64,000 bases of DNA from Actinomycetospora succinea (GTDB taxonomy: Bacteria; Actinomycetota; Actinomycetes; Mycobacteriales; Pseudonocardiaceae). Below the pieces are notes generated by a model. That model was given only the letters and a program-made list of their open reading frames with translations, was not told the DNA's origin and made no database searches. The stretch is taken from the NCBI RefSeq assembly GCF_004363095.1, contig NZ_SNYO01000001.1, positions 1,054,001 through 1,118,000 of the forward strand. The letters are read 5' to 3'. Shown here one piece after another: positions 17,936 through 27,771 of the stretch. The position numbers were made by a program, and so were the translations under genes. The number at the start of each line of letters is the position of its first letter. Within the stretch, counting starts at the first letter, position 1.

Positions 17936-19384
17936 CTACCGGGTCGCGTCCTCCGCGGCGGCGAGCCACTCCCGCCACTGCGCGGCCTGGCGCTCCGCCT
18001 CCTGGGCGCGGCGGCGGTCGCCCGCCGCGTGCGCCTTGGCCGCCTGGGCCTCGAACTGCTCGACGCGCGCGCGGAACTGGCCGACCCGGGCCTCGGTCTC
18101 GGGGTCCGCGGCCTGCCAGCGGCGGTCGACGGCCGCGCGCACGCGGTCCTCGACCTCCTTGAGGCGCGCCGAGAACTCCCGCACCCGCTCCCGCGGGACC
18201 TTGCCGATCGCGTCCCAGCGCTCCTGCACCTCGCGCAGCGCGGTGCGGGCGGCGTCGACGTCGGAGAGATCGATGCGCCCGGCCTCGGCGAGCAGCGCCT
18301 CCTTGGCGCGGGCGTTGTCGGTGAACTCGGCGTCGCGGGCCGAGAACGCCTCCGACCGGCGGGAGAAGAACGCGTCCTGGGCGCCGCGGAACCGCGCCCA
18401 CAGCGCGTCGTCGGCGTCCTTGCTCGTGCGCCCGGCCGCCTTCCACTCCGCCATGAGCTCCTTGTAGCGCCCGGCGGTCGGCCCCCAGTCGGTGGACTCG
18501 GTGAGCGACTCGGCCTCGACGACCAGGTCCTCCTTGCGCGCCTTCGCGGCGGTGCGGGCGCGGTCGAGCTCGGCGAAGTGGGCGCCGCGGCGGCGGGCGA
18601 ACGTCTCGCGGGCGCGGGAGAAGCGCTTCCACAGCGCGTCGTCGGTCTTGCGGTCGATCCCCTTGACCGCCTTCCACTCCTCGATCATCGCCTGGAAGCG
18701 GTCGCCGGCGTGCTTCCAGCGCGTGGTCTCCTCGGCGAGGGTCTCGGCCTCGGCGATGAGCGCCTCCTTGCGGGCGACCGCGTCGTCGCGCGCGCCCGCC
18801 CGCGCGGCCCGCTCGGTCTCCTCGGCGCCCTCGGCGGCGGCGACCACGGCGTCGAGACGGTGGCCGAGCCCCACGACGTCGCCGACCACGGCGGCGTCGA
18901 CGAGCTTCTCGCGCAGGGTGGTGGCGCTGCGCAGGATCGCGCGGGCCTCGCCCCGGCCGCCGGTGAGACGCCGGACGAGCAGGTCGACCTCGGTGCGCAG
19001 GTCGTCGAAGCGCACCGCGAAGTGGGCGAGGCCCTCGACGGCGTCGCCGGCCTGCCAGGAACCGACCGCCCGCTCGCCGTCGGCCGTCGTGACCCACACG
19101 GTGCCGTCGTCGTCGACCCGGCCCCAGCGCGCGGGGTCGGCCGCCGCCGACGGGACGGACGGGAACGCGGGCGCCGACCCGGAGGGGCCGGGCGTGGGGG
19201 CGGCCGGCGGGGCCGGGTGAGCAGCAGCGTCGGTGTGCGCGACGTCGGGGGTGGCCTGCGGGACGGCCTGCGCGACCTCGGGGGAGGTCACGGTGACGGC
19301 CTCGGGTGCGGCCTCGGTGGCGCCGTCGGGGCGCGCCCCGTCGACGGCCTCCGCAGCCTGCTCGTCGGTCATCGGCCCCGACAC
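17936..19384 (-). CDS. DUF349 domain-containing protein
   Basis: A 482-residue protein. About 100 N-terminal residues are Ala/Pro-rich and disordered, then three to four DUF349 repeats appear as helices around W-containing motifs: [53 protein letters not shown] and [18 protein letters not shown]. The repeats are charged, coiled-coil-prone helices. The family's role is unknown; the same gene follows miaB in mycobacteria (Rv2731). The start could be GTG 19384 or ATG 19372; GTG is chosen because GGAG lies just upstream. It is divergent from miaA. Confidence 0.85.
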   Translation of the reverse strand: MSGPMTDEQAAEAVDGARPDGATEAAPEAVTVTSPEVAQAVPQATPDVAHTDAAAHPAPPAAPTPGPSGSAPAFPSVPSAAADPARWGRVDDDGTVWVTTADGERAVGSWQAGDAVEGLAHFAVRFDDLRTEVDLLVRRLTGGRGEARAILRSATTLREKLVDAAVVGDVVGLGHRLDAVVAAAEGAEETERAARAGARDDAVARKEALIAEAETLAEETTRWKHAGDRFQAMIEEWKAVKGIDRKTDDALWKRFSRARETFARRRGAHFAELDRARTAAKARKEDLVVEAESLTESTDWGPTAGRYKELMAEWKAAGRTSKDADDALWARFRGAQDAFFSRRSEAFSARDAEFTDNARAKEALLAEAGRIDLSDVDAARTALREVQERWDAIGKVPRERVREFSARLKEVEDRVRAAVDRRWQAADPETEARVGQFRARVEQFEAQAAKAHAAGDRRRAQEAERQAAQWREWLAAAEDATR

Positions 19385-19497
19385 CTCCAGCTCCTACGGT
19401 TCGGGCATTCAAGCAGGTCCGCCGAGTGTGCAGGAACTCCCTGCCCCCGTGGTGGGCTCGCGCGACCCGGGTCGGGCGTCCGGCATCCTGGGCGGCG

Positions 19498-20418
19498 ATG
19501 ACCCGCCCGATCGCCCCGATCGCCCTGGTCGGCCCGACGGCGACCGGGAAGTCCGACCTCGCGCTCGACCTCGCCGACGCGCTCGCCCGCCGCGGGTCGG
19601 GCGCGGAGGTCGTCAACGCCGACGCCATGCAGCTCTACCGCGGCATGGACGTCGGCACCGCCAAGCTCCCGCCGGACGCGCGCCGCGGTGTGCCGCACCA
19701 CCTGCTCGACGTCCTCGACGTCACCGACACGGCCACGGTCGCGGCCTACCAGCGCGACGCCCGCGCCGCGGTCGACGCGATCCGGGCGCGGGGACGCGTG
19801 CCGCTGGTCGTCGGCGGGTCGGGGCTCTACGTGCAGGCGGTCCTCGACGACCTCGAGTTCCCCGGCACCGACCCGGCGCTGCGGGCCCGGCTCGACGCCG
19901 AGCTCGCGGCGGTGGGGCCGGGGCAGATGCACGCCCGCCTCGCCGCGCGGGACCCGGACGCGGCGCGCGACATCCTCACGAGCAACGGGCGCCGCATCGT
20001 CCGGGCGCTCGAGGTCGTCGAGCTGACCGGGCGCCCGTTCGCGGCGAGCCTGCCCGTGCCGGGGGCGCCGCGGCACGACGCGGTGCTCGTCGGGCTCGAC
20101 CGCGACACCGCGGTGCTCGACGAGCGGATCGAGGTGCGCGTCGACGCGATGCTCGCCGGCGGGCTCGTCGACGAGGTGGCGGCGCTGGCGGACCGCGGGC
20201 TGCGCGACGGCGTGACGGCGTCGCGCGCCGTCGGCTACCGCGAGGTCCTCGAGCACCTCGACGGCGCGATCGACCTCGACGAGGCCCGGCGCCGCACGGT
20301 CGTCGCCACCCGGCGGCTCGTGCGCCGCCAGCGCTCGTGGTTCCGGCGCGACACCCGCGTGCAGTGGCTCGACGCCGCCGCACCGGACCTCGTCGCCGCG
20401 GTGCTCGGCCTGCTCTGA
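19498..20418 (+). CDS. miaA: tRNA dimethylallyltransferase MiaA
   Basis: A 306-residue enzyme that transfers the dimethylallyl group to N6 of A37 in tRNA, giving the substrate for MiaB. The P-loop is [15 protein letters not shown] (about residues 12-26). Other hallmarks are [58 protein letters not shown] and [10 protein letters not shown] near the C-terminus, the anticodon-loop contact. ATG 19498 matches the family start; an earlier frame opening adds non-conserved residues. A repeat-derived hairpin region follows the stop. Confidence 0.95.
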   Translation: MTRPIAPIALVGPTATGKSDLALDLADALARRGSGAEVVNADAMQLYRGMDVGTAKLPPDARRGVPHHLLDVLDVTDTATVAAYQRDARAAVDAIRARGRVPLVVGGSGLYVQAVLDDLEFPGTDPALRARLDAELAAVGPGQMHARLAARDPDAARDILTSNGRRIVRALEVVELTGRPFAASLPVPGAPRHDAVLVGLDRDTAVLDERIEVRVDAMLAGGLVDEVAALADRGLRDGVTASRAVGYREVLEHLDGAIDLDEARRRTVVATRRLVRRQRSWFRRDTRVQWLDAAAPDLVAAVLGLL

Positions 20419-20442
20419 GGTGTCGCGAGGCCCGGCCCCGCC

Positions 20443-20509
20443 GGTGATCACGAGCGACGTCACGCACGTCGCCGGACGCCGACGGTGCATGGCGTCGCCC
20501 CTGATCTCC
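20443..20509. repeat. Interspersed imperfect inverted repeat (GTGATCA...TGATC family), copy A
   Basis: A roughly 29-base left arm beginning GGTGATCACGAGCGACGTCA pairs, with a few mismatches, with a right arm whose complement begins GGAGATCAGGGGCGACGCCA. Copy B lies at 57450-57525. It lies just after miaA, where it could end transcription. Confidence 0.65.
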
Positions 20510-20529
20510 CTGGCACTCCTCCCGGAGAC

Positions 20530-20580
20530 GAGCGAAGGGCCCCTTCGCTCGATCTAGCTGAGCGAAGGGGCCCTTCGGTC
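20530..20580. terminator. Hairpin between miaA and the efflux gene
   Basis: Arms 20530-20550 and 20560-20580 are 20/21 complementary, each also self-complementary around GGGCCCC or GGGGCCC, with a nine-base loop. It sits between convergent miaA and the MFS gene and is a likely bidirectional terminator. It shares the GCGAA...TTCGC ends with other palindromes in the window. Confidence 0.75.
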
Positions 20581-20601
20581 GGAACCCGGGGCGGGCGAGC
20601 G

Positions 20602-22527
20602 CTACCGCTCGGCGCCCAGCGACACCGTCGGGGCGTCGAGAGCTTCCGCGCGCGAGTGCCGGCCCGTGTGCGAGGACGTCGTCAGCGCGATGTCGCGGTG
20701 CTGCGGCCCGGTGGCCCCGCCCAGCGCCTCGACGTGCGGGTTGCCCTGCCACTGCACGACGAGCAGGTGCGGGCGGCCGGGGGTCGCGGCGTCGACGGTG
20801 TAGGCGCCGTCGTGCCCGGCAACGGCCCGTCCGAGCTGGCGGCCGTCGGCGTCGACGACCGTGAGCACCGCGTACGGGGCGGGCTCGCCGTCGTGGCGCA
20901 CGATCCCGCGCAGGGTCGGGCGGCGCAGGCGGACGGTGTCGGCACCGGTCGCGCCCGTCTCGGTCTCGGTGACCGTGGACTCGATGTCGATCGTGTGCCG
21001 CAGCGGCACCTCGCGCAGGAAGACGATCGCGACCAGCGCGAGGAGCGCCAGCGGCGCGGCGACGAGGAACAGGGTGCCGATCGAGTCGCCGTAGGCGTTC
21101 TCGATGACCGTGCGGATCGGCGCCGGCAGCGTCGCGAGGTTCGGGATCTGGCCGCCCGAGGAGCCGGTGGCCGAGGCCGGGATGCCGAGGTTCGCCAGGC
21201 CCGCGGTGATCGAGCTCGAGACCTGGGTGGTGAGCAGCGCGCCGAGCGCGGCCACGCCGGCCGCACCGCCGAGCGAGCGGAAGAACGCGACCGTGGAGCT
21301 GGCGGCGCCCATCTCGCTCATCGCGACCTGGTTCTGCACCGCGAGCACGAGGTTCTGCTGGGTGGCGCCGACGCCGATGCCGACCATCGCCATGAACACC
21401 GCGAGCAGCGGGTAGGGCACGGTCGCGCTGACGAACAGGCCCTCGAGCAGCAGCCCGGCGGTGAGCAGGATGCCGCCGCCGACGAGGTAGGGCTTCCAGC
21501 GGCCGTAGCGGGAGATCAGCTGGCCGACGACCGTCGAGGCGAGGAACAGCCCGGCGATCATCGGGAGCGTGAGCAGGCCGGCCTCGGTGGCCGTCGCGCC
21601 GCGGGCGAGCTGGAAGAACTGGCTCAGGTAGACCGTCGAGCCGAACATCGCGACGCCGACGAACAGGCCGGCGATCGTGGCCAGCGCGACCGTCGGGTTG
21701 CGGAAGAGGTGCAGCGGCACGATCGGCTCGCGCACCTTCGACTCGACGACCACGGCCGCGACGAGGGCGAGGATGCCGCCGCCGACCCAGGCCACCGACG
21801 TCCACGAGCCCCAGGCGAACTGGTGCCCGGCCAGCGAGGTCCAGATGAGCAGCGCCGAGACGCCGGCGGCGATGAGGACCGCGCCGAGGTAGTCGATGTG
21901 CACCTCGCGCTTGACCGTCGGCACGCTCAGGGTGCGCTGCAGGACGACGAGCGCGACGACCGCGATCGGCACGGTGACGTAGAAGCACCAGCGCCAGCCG
22001 ATGGTGTCGACGATGACGCCGCCGATGAGCGGGCCGCCGACCGTCGCCACGGCCATGATCGCGCCGAGGTAGCCGGAGTACCGGCCGCGCTCGCGCGGCG
22101 GGATGATCGCGGCGATCACGACCTGGGCCAGCGCCATGAGCCCGCCCATGCCGAGGCCCTGGATGACGCGGAAGCCGATGAGCATCTCGGTGCTCGTCGT
22201 CAGGCCGCAGAGCATCGACCCGACGATGAACATCGTGATCGCGATCTGGACCAGCAGCTTCTTCGAGAAGAGGTCGGCGAGCTTGCCCCAGATCGGGGTC
22301 GACGCCGTCATCGCGAGCAGCGACGCGGTGACGACCCACGTGTACTGCGCCTGGGTGCCGCCGAGGTCGGCGAGGATCCGCGGCAGCGCGTTGGACACGA
22401 TCGTCGAGGACAGGATCGCGACGAACAGGGCCATGAGCAGGCCCGAGAGGGCCACCAGCACGTGGCGGGTGGCGGGGGGTTCGGCGCTGTCAGCGAGAGC
22501 GGGCGGCGTCGTCGCCGGTGCGGACAT
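20602..22527 (-). CDS. DHA2-family MFS efflux transporter with C-terminal regulatory-like domain
   Basis: A 641-residue protein. Residues 20-515 are a 14-helix drug:H+ antiporter of the DHA2/EmrB type, with the motif A GKLADLFSKK after helix 2 and motif C-like GPLIGGVIVDTIGWRWCFYV. The last 110 residues form a soluble beta-sandwich of carboxypeptidase-regulatory-like type (LRGIVRHDGEPAPYAVLTVVDADGR... GAYTVDAATPGRPHLLVV), an unusual addition. It exports unknown hydrophobic compounds. A TetR gene ends 57 bases upstream on the same strand, so both form an operon and the TetR protein probably represses it. Start ATG has GGAGAACC upstream. Confidence 0.9.
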   Translation of the reverse strand: MSAPATTPPALADSAEPPATRHVLVALSGLLMALFVAILSSTIVSNALPRILADLGGTQAQYTWVVTASLLAMTASTPIWGKLADLFSKKLLVQIAITMFIVGSMLCGLTTSTEMLIGFRVIQGLGMGGLMALAQVVIAAIIPPRERGRYSGYLGAIMAVATVGGPLIGGVIVDTIGWRWCFYVTVPIAVVALVVLQRTLSVPTVKREVHIDYLGAVLIAAGVSALLIWTSLAGHQFAWGSWTSVAWVGGGILALVAAVVVESKVREPIVPLHLFRNPTVALATIAGLFVGVAMFGSTVYLSQFFQLARGATATEAGLLTLPMIAGLFLASTVVGQLISRYGRWKPYLVGGGILLTAGLLLEGLFVSATVPYPLLAVFMAMVGIGVGATQQNLVLAVQNQVAMSEMGAASSTVAFFRSLGGAAGVAALGALLTTQVSSSITAGLANLGIPASATGSSGGQIPNLATLPAPIRTVIENAYGDSIGTLFLVAAPLALLALVAIVFLREVPLRHTIDIESTVTETETGATGADTVRLRRPTLRGIVRHDGEPAPYAVLTVVDADGRQLGRAVAGHDGAYTVDAATPGRPHLLVVQWQGNPHVEALGGATGPQHRDIALTTSSHTGRHSRAEALDAPTVSLGAER

Positions 22528-22584
22528 CAGGGTTCTCCGTCGGGGGAGCGCAGGGGTGGTGGACGTGCGGGGTGGCGCCGGGGC

Positions 22585-23187
22585 TCAGGGCGCGCGCGAG
22601 GGCGGTGACTGGAGACCCACGGCGAGCAGGTCGATCACCCGGTCGACGACGCCGACGAGGTCGCCGTGCTCGTCGGACTCGAGCCACCGCGTGGTGGCGA
22701 CGCGCATCGCGGACATGACGGCGGCGGCGGTGACCGCCGGGTAGAGGTCCTGGGCGCCGAGGCCGGTGCGCTCGGCGATGACCGCGGTGAGGTGCGCCTC
22801 GGCGGCGGCGTAGGCCGCGAGCTGCTGGGGCACGAGCGACGGCTCGGACTTCACCAGCCGGACCTGGGCGATCCACTCCCGCGAGCGCGGGGCGTCGCCG
22901 ACCATCTCGTGCATCACCGCGCGGACCGAGTCGAGCACCGGCTCGTCGAGCGGGCGCTCGGCCAGGCGCTCGGCCGAGTCGCGGGCGCGCTCGACGTCCG
23001 CGGCGACGACCGCCTCCTCCTTCGACGAGAAGTAGTTGAAGAAGGTGCGCGGCGACACGTCGGCGGCGTCGGCGATCTGCTCGACCGTCATCTCGGCCAG
23101 CCCGTGGGTCACCGCGAGCTCGAGGGCGGCGGCTCCGAGCGCCCGCCGCGTCCGGAGCTTCTTGCGCTCGCGCAGTCCCGTGGTCAC
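22585..23187 (-). CDS. TetR-family transcriptional regulator
   Basis: A 200-residue repressor. The N-terminal HTH (about residues 10-55) reads [50 protein letters not shown], a near-consensus TetR_N domain. The C-terminal ligand domain contains [27 protein letters not shown] 23187 is chosen as the start; an upstream GTG at 23253 adds residues that do not belong to the family and would overlap the putative operator. It precedes the DHA2 efflux gene and probably controls it and itself. Effector unknown. Confidence 0.9.
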   Translation of the reverse strand: MTTGLRERKKLRTRRALGAAALELAVTHGLAEMTVEQIADAADVSPRTFFNYFSSKEEAVVAADVERARDSAERLAERPLDEPVLDSVRAVMHEMVGDAPRSREWIAQVRLVKSEPSLVPQQLAAYAAAEAHLTAVIAERTGLGAQDLYPAVTAAAVMSAMRVATTRWLESDEHGDLVGVVDRVIDLLAVGLQSPPSRAP

Positions 23188-23209
23188 GTCATCGACGGTA
23201 CGCCGATCT

Positions 23210-23222
23210 TGCAGTGTCTGCA
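23210..23222. promoter_or_regulatory. Candidate TetR operator
   Basis: TGCAG-TGT-CTGCA is a perfect dyad 23 bases upstream of the tetR start, followed by TTTTGC direct repeats. It lies in the tetR-dapF divergent gap, where an autoregulatory operator is expected. Confidence 0.45.
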
Positions 23223-23290
23223 GTTTTGCGCGTCGAGGTGTTTTGCACGTCACGAACTTGTGCAGCGGACGCAGGACCGGCGGGCGTCGT

Positions 23291-23296
23291 TAGGCT
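23291..23296 (+). promoter_or_regulatory. -10 element of leaderless dapF promoter
   Basis: TAGGCT lies exactly seven bases before the dapF GTG, and no ribosome binding site is present, so the transcript probably starts at the initiation codon. The identical element with the same spacing precedes the LysR gene at 26827. Confidence 0.6.
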
Positions 23297-23303
23297 GGAC
23301 GAC

Positions 23304-24143
23304 GTGGAGTTCGTCAAGGGACACGGCACCGAGAACGACTTCGTGGTGCTCCCCGACCCCGACGGCTCGATCGACCTGGACACCGACGACGGCCACCTGG
23401 TCCGCGCGCTCTGCCACCGGCGGCGCGGCATCGGCGCCGACGGGGTGCTGCGCGTCGTGCGCACCGACGCGCCGGTCGCGGTCGCGGCGGGGGTCGACGG
23501 CACCGAGGCCACCTGGTTCATGGACTACCGCAACGGCGACGGCTCGCTCGCCGAGATGTGCGGCAACGGCGTGCGCGTCTTCGCGCGCTACCTGCTCGAC
23601 GCCGGCCTCGTCGCGCCCGGCACCCACCCGGTCGCCACGCGCGCGGGCACGCGTTGGGTCACGGTCGACCGCACCGGCCCGGTCACCGTCGACATGGGCC
23701 CCTCCGTGCTCGGGCCCGCGTCGACGACCGTCGTCGACGGGGTCGAGCTCACCGGCGTCGCCGTCGACGTCGGCAACCCCCACCTGGCCTGCGTCACCGG
23801 CACCCCGCTCGACGCCCTCGACCTCGCCGCGCCGCCCGCCTACGACCGAACGCTCTTCCCCCACGGGGTGAACGTCGAGGTCCTCACGCCGCTCGCCGAC
23901 GGCGCGGTGCGCCTGCGCGTGCACGAGCGCGGCTCGGGCGAGACCCGCTCGTGCGGCACGGGCACGGTCGCCGGGGCGGTCGCCGCCCTCGACGCCGCCG
24001 GCCGGCACACGGGCACCGTCACCGTCCACACGCCCGGCGGCACGCTGCTCGTCGGCGTCGACGGCGCGACGACGACGCTGACCGGCCCGGCCGAGCTCGT
24101 CGCCCACGGCACGTGGGGAGCGGCGGTCCCGGCGGGTGTCTGA
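23304..24143 (+). CDS. dapF: Diaminopimelate epimerase DapF
   Basis: A 279-residue cofactor-independent epimerase converting LL- to meso-diaminopimelate for peptidoglycan and lysine. The two catalytic cysteines are Cys86 in EMCGNGVR and Cys217 in SCGTGT. The N-terminal [18 protein letters not shown] and NPHLACV motifs are also family-typical. The GTG at 23304 opens exactly at the conserved (M)xFxKGHGTxND motif. The hflX gene follows 30 bases later, as in mycobacteria (Rv2726c-Rv2725c). Confidence 0.96.
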   Translation: MEFVKGHGTENDFVVLPDPDGSIDLDTDDGHLVRALCHRRRGIGADGVLRVVRTDAPVAVAAGVDGTEATWFMDYRNGDGSLAEMCGNGVRVFARYLLDAGLVAPGTHPVATRAGTRWVTVDRTGPVTVDMGPSVLGPASTTVVDGVELTGVAVDVGNPHLACVTGTPLDALDLAAPPAYDRTLFPHGVNVEVLTPLADGAVRLRVHERGSGETRSCGTGTVAGAVAALDAAGRHTGTVTVHTPGGTLLVGVDGATTTLTGPAELVAHGTWGAAVPAGV

Positions 24144-24173
24144 GGTGGTTTTCGCGTTGCCCCTCGTGGAACC

Positions 24174-25715
24174 ATGGACGGCAACATGACAGAACCCGCA
24201 CCGCAGGACCCCCGACCCTCGAGCCCCGCCCGCTCCACGCGGCGCTCGAGCAGCATCCGCCTCGACCCCCGGGCCGCCGCCCCGGACGACCTCGTCGAGC
24301 CGGCGGACGAGCCCACCGGTGGCGCCCTCGACCTCGAGGAGCGCACGTCGCTGCGACGGGTCCCCGGCCTCACCGGGTCGTCCACCGAGCTCACCGACGT
24401 CACCGAGGTCGAGTACCGGCAGCTGCGCCTCGAGCGCGTCGTGCTGATCGGCGTCTGGACCGAGGGCACTTCCCGGGAGGCCGAGGCGTCGCTGGTCGAG
24501 CTGGCGCGCCTCGCCGAGACCGCGGGATCCGAGGTGCTCGACGGCCTCATCCAGCGCCGCCAGACGCCCGACCCCGGCACGTTCGTCGGCTCCGGCAAGG
24601 TGATCGAGCTGCGCGAGACGGTGCAGGCCACCGGCGCCGACACCGTCATCTGCGACGGCGAGCTCTCGCCCGGCCAGCTGCGCAACCTGGAGGAGAAGCT
24701 CAAGGTCAAGGTCGTCGACCGGACCGCGCTGATCCTCGACATCTTCGCCCAGCACGCGCGCTCGCGGGAGGGCAAGGCGCAGGTCGAGCTGGCCCAGCTC
24801 CGCTACTTCCTGCCCCGCCTGCGCGGCTGGGGCGAGTCGCTGTCCCGGCAGGGCGGCGGCGCCGGCGGTGGTGGCGGGGCGGGCGGCGGCGGCGTCGGCA
24901 CCCGCGGTCCGGGTGAGACGAAGCTCGAGACCGACCGCCGCCGCATCCACCGGCGCATCTCCAAGCTGCGCGGCGAGATCGAGGCGATGTCGACCGTCCG
25001 CGACACCAAGCGCGGCGGGCGCCGGCGCAACGCCGTGCCCTCGGTGGCGATCGCCGGCTACACCAACGCCGGCAAGTCGAGCCTGCTCAACGCGATCACC
25101 GACGCCGGGGTGCTGGTCCAGGACGCGCTGTTCGCGACCCTCGACCCGACCACGCGGCGCTGGGAGACCGAGGACGGGCGCGAGGTCACGCTCACCGACA
25201 CCGTCGGGTTCGTGCGCCACCTGCCCCACCAGCTCGTCGACGCGTTCCGCTCGACGCTGGAGGAGGTCGCCGAGGCCGACCTGCTGGTCCACGTCGTCGA
25301 CGGCTCCGACCCGTCCGCGCAGGACCAGATCGCCGCGGTGCGCGAGGTCATCGCCGACCTCGACGCGCCGGCGCCGCCGGAGCTCCTCGTCGTCAACAAG
25401 GTCGACGCCGCCGAGCCGATGGCGCTCGCGGAGCTGCGCGGGGCGCTGCCCGGCGCGGTGTTCGTGTCGGCGCAGACGGGCGAGGGGCTGAACCGGCTCA
25501 CGGCCCGCCTCGCCGAGGAGCTGCCGCACCCCGACGTCGAGCTCGAGGTGCTGCTGCCCTACACCGAGGGCGCCCTCGTCGCCCGCGCCCACGGCGAGGG
25601 CGAGGTGCTCGCCGAGCGCCACACCCCCGAGGGCACGGTGCTGCACGCCCGCGTCTCGGAGGAGCTCGCGGCGTCGCTGCGCGCGGCGGCCGTGGATCCG
25701 GCGCGGGTGCCCTGA
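24174..25715 (+). CDS. hflX: GTPase HflX
   Basis: A 513-residue ribosome-associated GTPase that splits stalled ribosomes. The N-terminal HflX domain contains RQTPDPGTFVGSGKV and the conserved DGELSPGQLRNLEEKLKVKVVDRTALILDIFAQHARSREGKAQVELAQL segment, broken by a Gly-rich linker near residues 225-245 (GGGAGGGG) before GTRGPGETKLE. The GTPase domain has G1 GYTNAGKSS (about 295-303), G3 DTVGF and G4 NKVD. The 70-residue N-terminus is low-complexity. ATG 24174 or ATG 24186 could start; neither has a good ribosome binding site. Confidence 0.95.
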   Translation: MDGNMTEPAPQDPRPSSPARSTRRSSSIRLDPRAAAPDDLVEPADEPTGGALDLEERTSLRRVPGLTGSSTELTDVTEVEYRQLRLERVVLIGVWTEGTSREAEASLVELARLAETAGSEVLDGLIQRRQTPDPGTFVGSGKVIELRETVQATGADTVICDGELSPGQLRNLEEKLKVKVVDRTALILDIFAQHARSREGKAQVELAQLRYFLPRLRGWGESLSRQGGGAGGGGGAGGGGVGTRGPGETKLETDRRRIHRRISKLRGEIEAMSTVRDTKRGGRRRNAVPSVAIAGYTNAGKSSLLNAITDAGVLVQDALFATLDPTTRRWETEDGREVTLTDTVGFVRHLPHQLVDAFRSTLEEVAEADLLVHVVDGSDPSAQDQIAAVREVIADLDAPAPPELLVVNKVDAAEPMALAELRGALPGAVFVSAQTGEGLNRLTARLAEELPHPDVELEVLLPYTEGALVARAHGEGEVLAERHTPEGTVLHARVSEELAASLRAAAVDPARVP

Positions 25716-26719
25716 GAGTCCTCGCGCTGGTCCTGCTGGTCCTGGCCGGGCTGACTGCTCCCGGCGTCGCGTGGGCCGACCCGGACGTGCGCTGCACCCT
25801 CGACGACCCGCGGCTCGCCGAGACGTCGGGGCTGGTCGTGGCGGCCGACGGCGCCGTCGAGGTCGTCAACGACAGCGGCAACCCGAGCACCGTGTACCGG
25901 CTCGACGACACGTGCGCGGTGGTGGGCGAGATCGAGGTGCCCGACCAGGGTCGCGACGTCGAGGACCTCGCCCGCGGCGCCGACGGCACGCTGTGGCTCG
26001 CCGACATCGGCGACAACGACCGGAAGCGCAGCACGGTGGCCGTCCTCCGGATCGATCCCGGGGGCGACGAGACGATCACCCGCCTGACCTACCCCGACGG
26101 CGCCCACGACGCCGAGTCGCTGCTGATGCCCGGCGACGACCGGCCGGTGATCGTCACCAAGGACCTCAGCGGGCGCAGCGGGGTCTACGTCGCCGACTCG
26201 CCCGTGGGCGGCGGGGGACGGGGGACGCTGCGGCGGGCCGGCGAGGTCGTCGTGCCCGGCGAGGCGATCACGTCCCTGGGCGCGGGCGCGTACACCGGCG
26301 GCGCGATCTCCGCCGACGGCCGCGTCGTCGCGCTCCGCACCTACGCCGACGCCTGGCTCTACCCGGCGCCGGGCGGCACCGCGACCGCCGACGACGTCGT
26401 CGCGGCCCTGCGCGCGACGCCGGTGCGGGTGCCCCTCCCGAACGAGGTGCAGGGCGAGGCCCTGGCCTTCGCGCCGGACGGGACGCTGCTCTCGACCGGC
26501 GAGACGCCGGAGGACGGGCCGCCGGCGCCGCTGCACGCCGTGCCCGGGGCGACGGGGCTGGTGGTCGACGCTCCGCCGGCGACGCCCTCGGCCGCCCCGG
26601 TGGCCGACCGCGCCGGCCTCCCGGAGCCGCTCGCCAGCATCGGCGTGGTCCTCGCTGTCGCGGCGGGCGTGTTCGCGCTCGTGGCCGTCGTCGCGGTGGT
26701 GCGCCGGCGCCGGGGCTGA
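25712..26719 (+). CDS. Secreted, C-terminally anchored beta-propeller-like protein
   Basis: The likely start is a CTG at 25712 overlapping the hflX stop (CTGA). It restores a signal peptide, RVLALVLLVLAGLTAPGVAWA, which any ATG/GTG start would remove; the first GTG is at 25787, inside the mature part. The mature protein carries repeated DGxLWLADIGDND-type blades, suggesting a six-bladed propeller, and near residue 245 LPNEVQGEALAFAPDG. The C-terminus has a helix (SIGVVLAVAAGVFALVAVVAVV) followed by RRRRG, a membrane anchor. It resembles cell-surface propellers of unknown function. The CTG start is inference. Confidence 0.65.
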   Translation: MRVLALVLLVLAGLTAPGVAWADPDVRCTLDDPRLAETSGLVVAADGAVEVVNDSGNPSTVYRLDDTCAVVGEIEVPDQGRDVEDLARGADGTLWLADIGDNDRKRSTVAVLRIDPGGDETITRLTYPDGAHDAESLLMPGDDRPVIVTKDLSGRSGVYVADSPVGGGGRGTLRRAGEVVVPGEAITSLGAGAYTGGAISADGRVVALRTYADAWLYPAPGGTATADDVVAALRATPVRVPLPNEVQGEALAFAPDGTLLSTGETPEDGPPAPLHAVPGATGLVVDAPPATPSAAPVADRAGLPEPLASIGVVLAVAAGVFALVAVVAVVRRRRG

Positions 26720-26736
26720 CGCGCCTCGAGCCTCCC

Positions 26737-26783
26737 GCAGCGAACGGGCGGTTCGCTGCTTCTACGCGCCCGAAGTCCTCGTT
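26737..26783. repeat. GCAGCGAAC palindromic repeat, copy 1 (47-bp twin)
   Basis: Nine-base arms GCAGCGAAC (26737-26745) and GTTCGCTGC (26751-26759) enclose GGGCG, followed by the conserved tail TTCTACGCG. 42 of 47 bases match the copy at 27973-28019. It lies between the propeller gene and the LysR gene and may act as a terminator. Confidence 0.75.
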
Positions 26784-26826
26784 GATCATCGGTTTCTGCC
26801 TGCGTCGCGGCCGTAGGCTGCGTCAC

Positions 26827-27708
26827 GTGCGCTACGACCTGCTCGACCTGCGGCTCTTCCGGGCGGTCGTCACCGAGGGGTCGATCACCGCGGGGGCGGC
26901 GCGCCTGCACCTGAGCCTCCCGTCGGCCAGCGCGCGCGTCCGGGCGCTCGAGCACCACGCCGGCGTCGAGCTGCTCGTGCGCGGGCGCCGCGGGGTGCGC
27001 CCGACCCCGGCGGGCAGCGCCCTCGCGCGTCACGCCGGGGAGGTGCTCGACGACCTCGGGCGTCTCGAGGGCGCGGTCGCGGGGTACCGGCGGCCGGCGG
27101 GCACCCCGGTGACCCTGCTCGCGGGGAGCTCGGCGATGCGCCGGCTGGTGCCCCGCGCGCTCGTGGGCTTCCTCGTCGCCCACCCGGACGTCGACGTCGT
27201 CACCCGCGAGCGTCGCAGCGCCGACACCGTCCGGATGCTCGCCGACGGGGAGGCCGACCTCGGGGTGGTCGTCGTCGACGCCCGCGACGACCCGCCGAGC
27301 GCCGCGGACCGTCTGACCGACGACTCGCTGGTCGTGGTCGGTCCGCCCGGCGGCGCCCCCGCGGGGCGCGAGGCCATGACCTTCGCCGAGGCCGCCGAGC
27401 ACCCGCTGGTCGGTCTCGAGCCCGACGCGCCGCTCGCGCAGACCCTCGAGGCCAACCTCGGCGAGCACGCCCCGGTGCCCCGCTACCGCGGACGCGCCGT
27501 GGACCTCGGCACCGTCGTCGACCTGGCCGCGGCCGGCGTAGGGCTCGCGGTCGTCCCGCGCCACGTCGTCGACCCGGACCGGGGCCTCGCGGTGTGCGAG
27601 CTGGCCGAGCCGTTCGCGCGTCGCACCCTGGTCCTGCGCCGCGGCGCCCGCCCGGGACCCGGCGTCGACGAGCTCGCCGAGCACCTCCGCCACGCTGCCT
27701 CTGCCTGA
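26827..27708 (+). CDS. LysR-family transcriptional regulator
   Basis: A 293-residue regulator. The N-terminal HTH is YDLLDLRLFRAVVTEGSITAGAARLHLSLPSASARVRALEHHAGVELLVRGRRGVRPT, with LPSASARVRALE as recognition helix. The effector domain (residues 90-290) shows ADLGVVVVDARDDPP and VDLAAAGVGLAVVPRHVV, the LysR substrate-binding fold. GTG start follows TAGGCT by seven bases, so the message is probably leaderless. No obvious target gene is divergent; the target is unknown. Confidence 0.88.
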   Translation: MRYDLLDLRLFRAVVTEGSITAGAARLHLSLPSASARVRALEHHAGVELLVRGRRGVRPTPAGSALARHAGEVLDDLGRLEGAVAGYRRPAGTPVTLLAGSSAMRRLVPRALVGFLVAHPDVDVVTRERRSADTVRMLADGEADLGVVVVDARDDPPSAADRLTDDSLVVVGPPGGAPAGREAMTFAEAAEHPLVGLEPDAPLAQTLEANLGEHAPVPRYRGRAVDLGTVVDLAAAGVGLAVVPRHVVDPDRGLAVCELAEPFARRTLVLRRGARPGPGVDELAEHLRHAASA

Positions 27709-27771
27709 GACGGAGGCCGGCTCTCGGGATCGCGCATGGTGCGGGCCGGCGCGCCGGGTCAGGCTCGGGCG

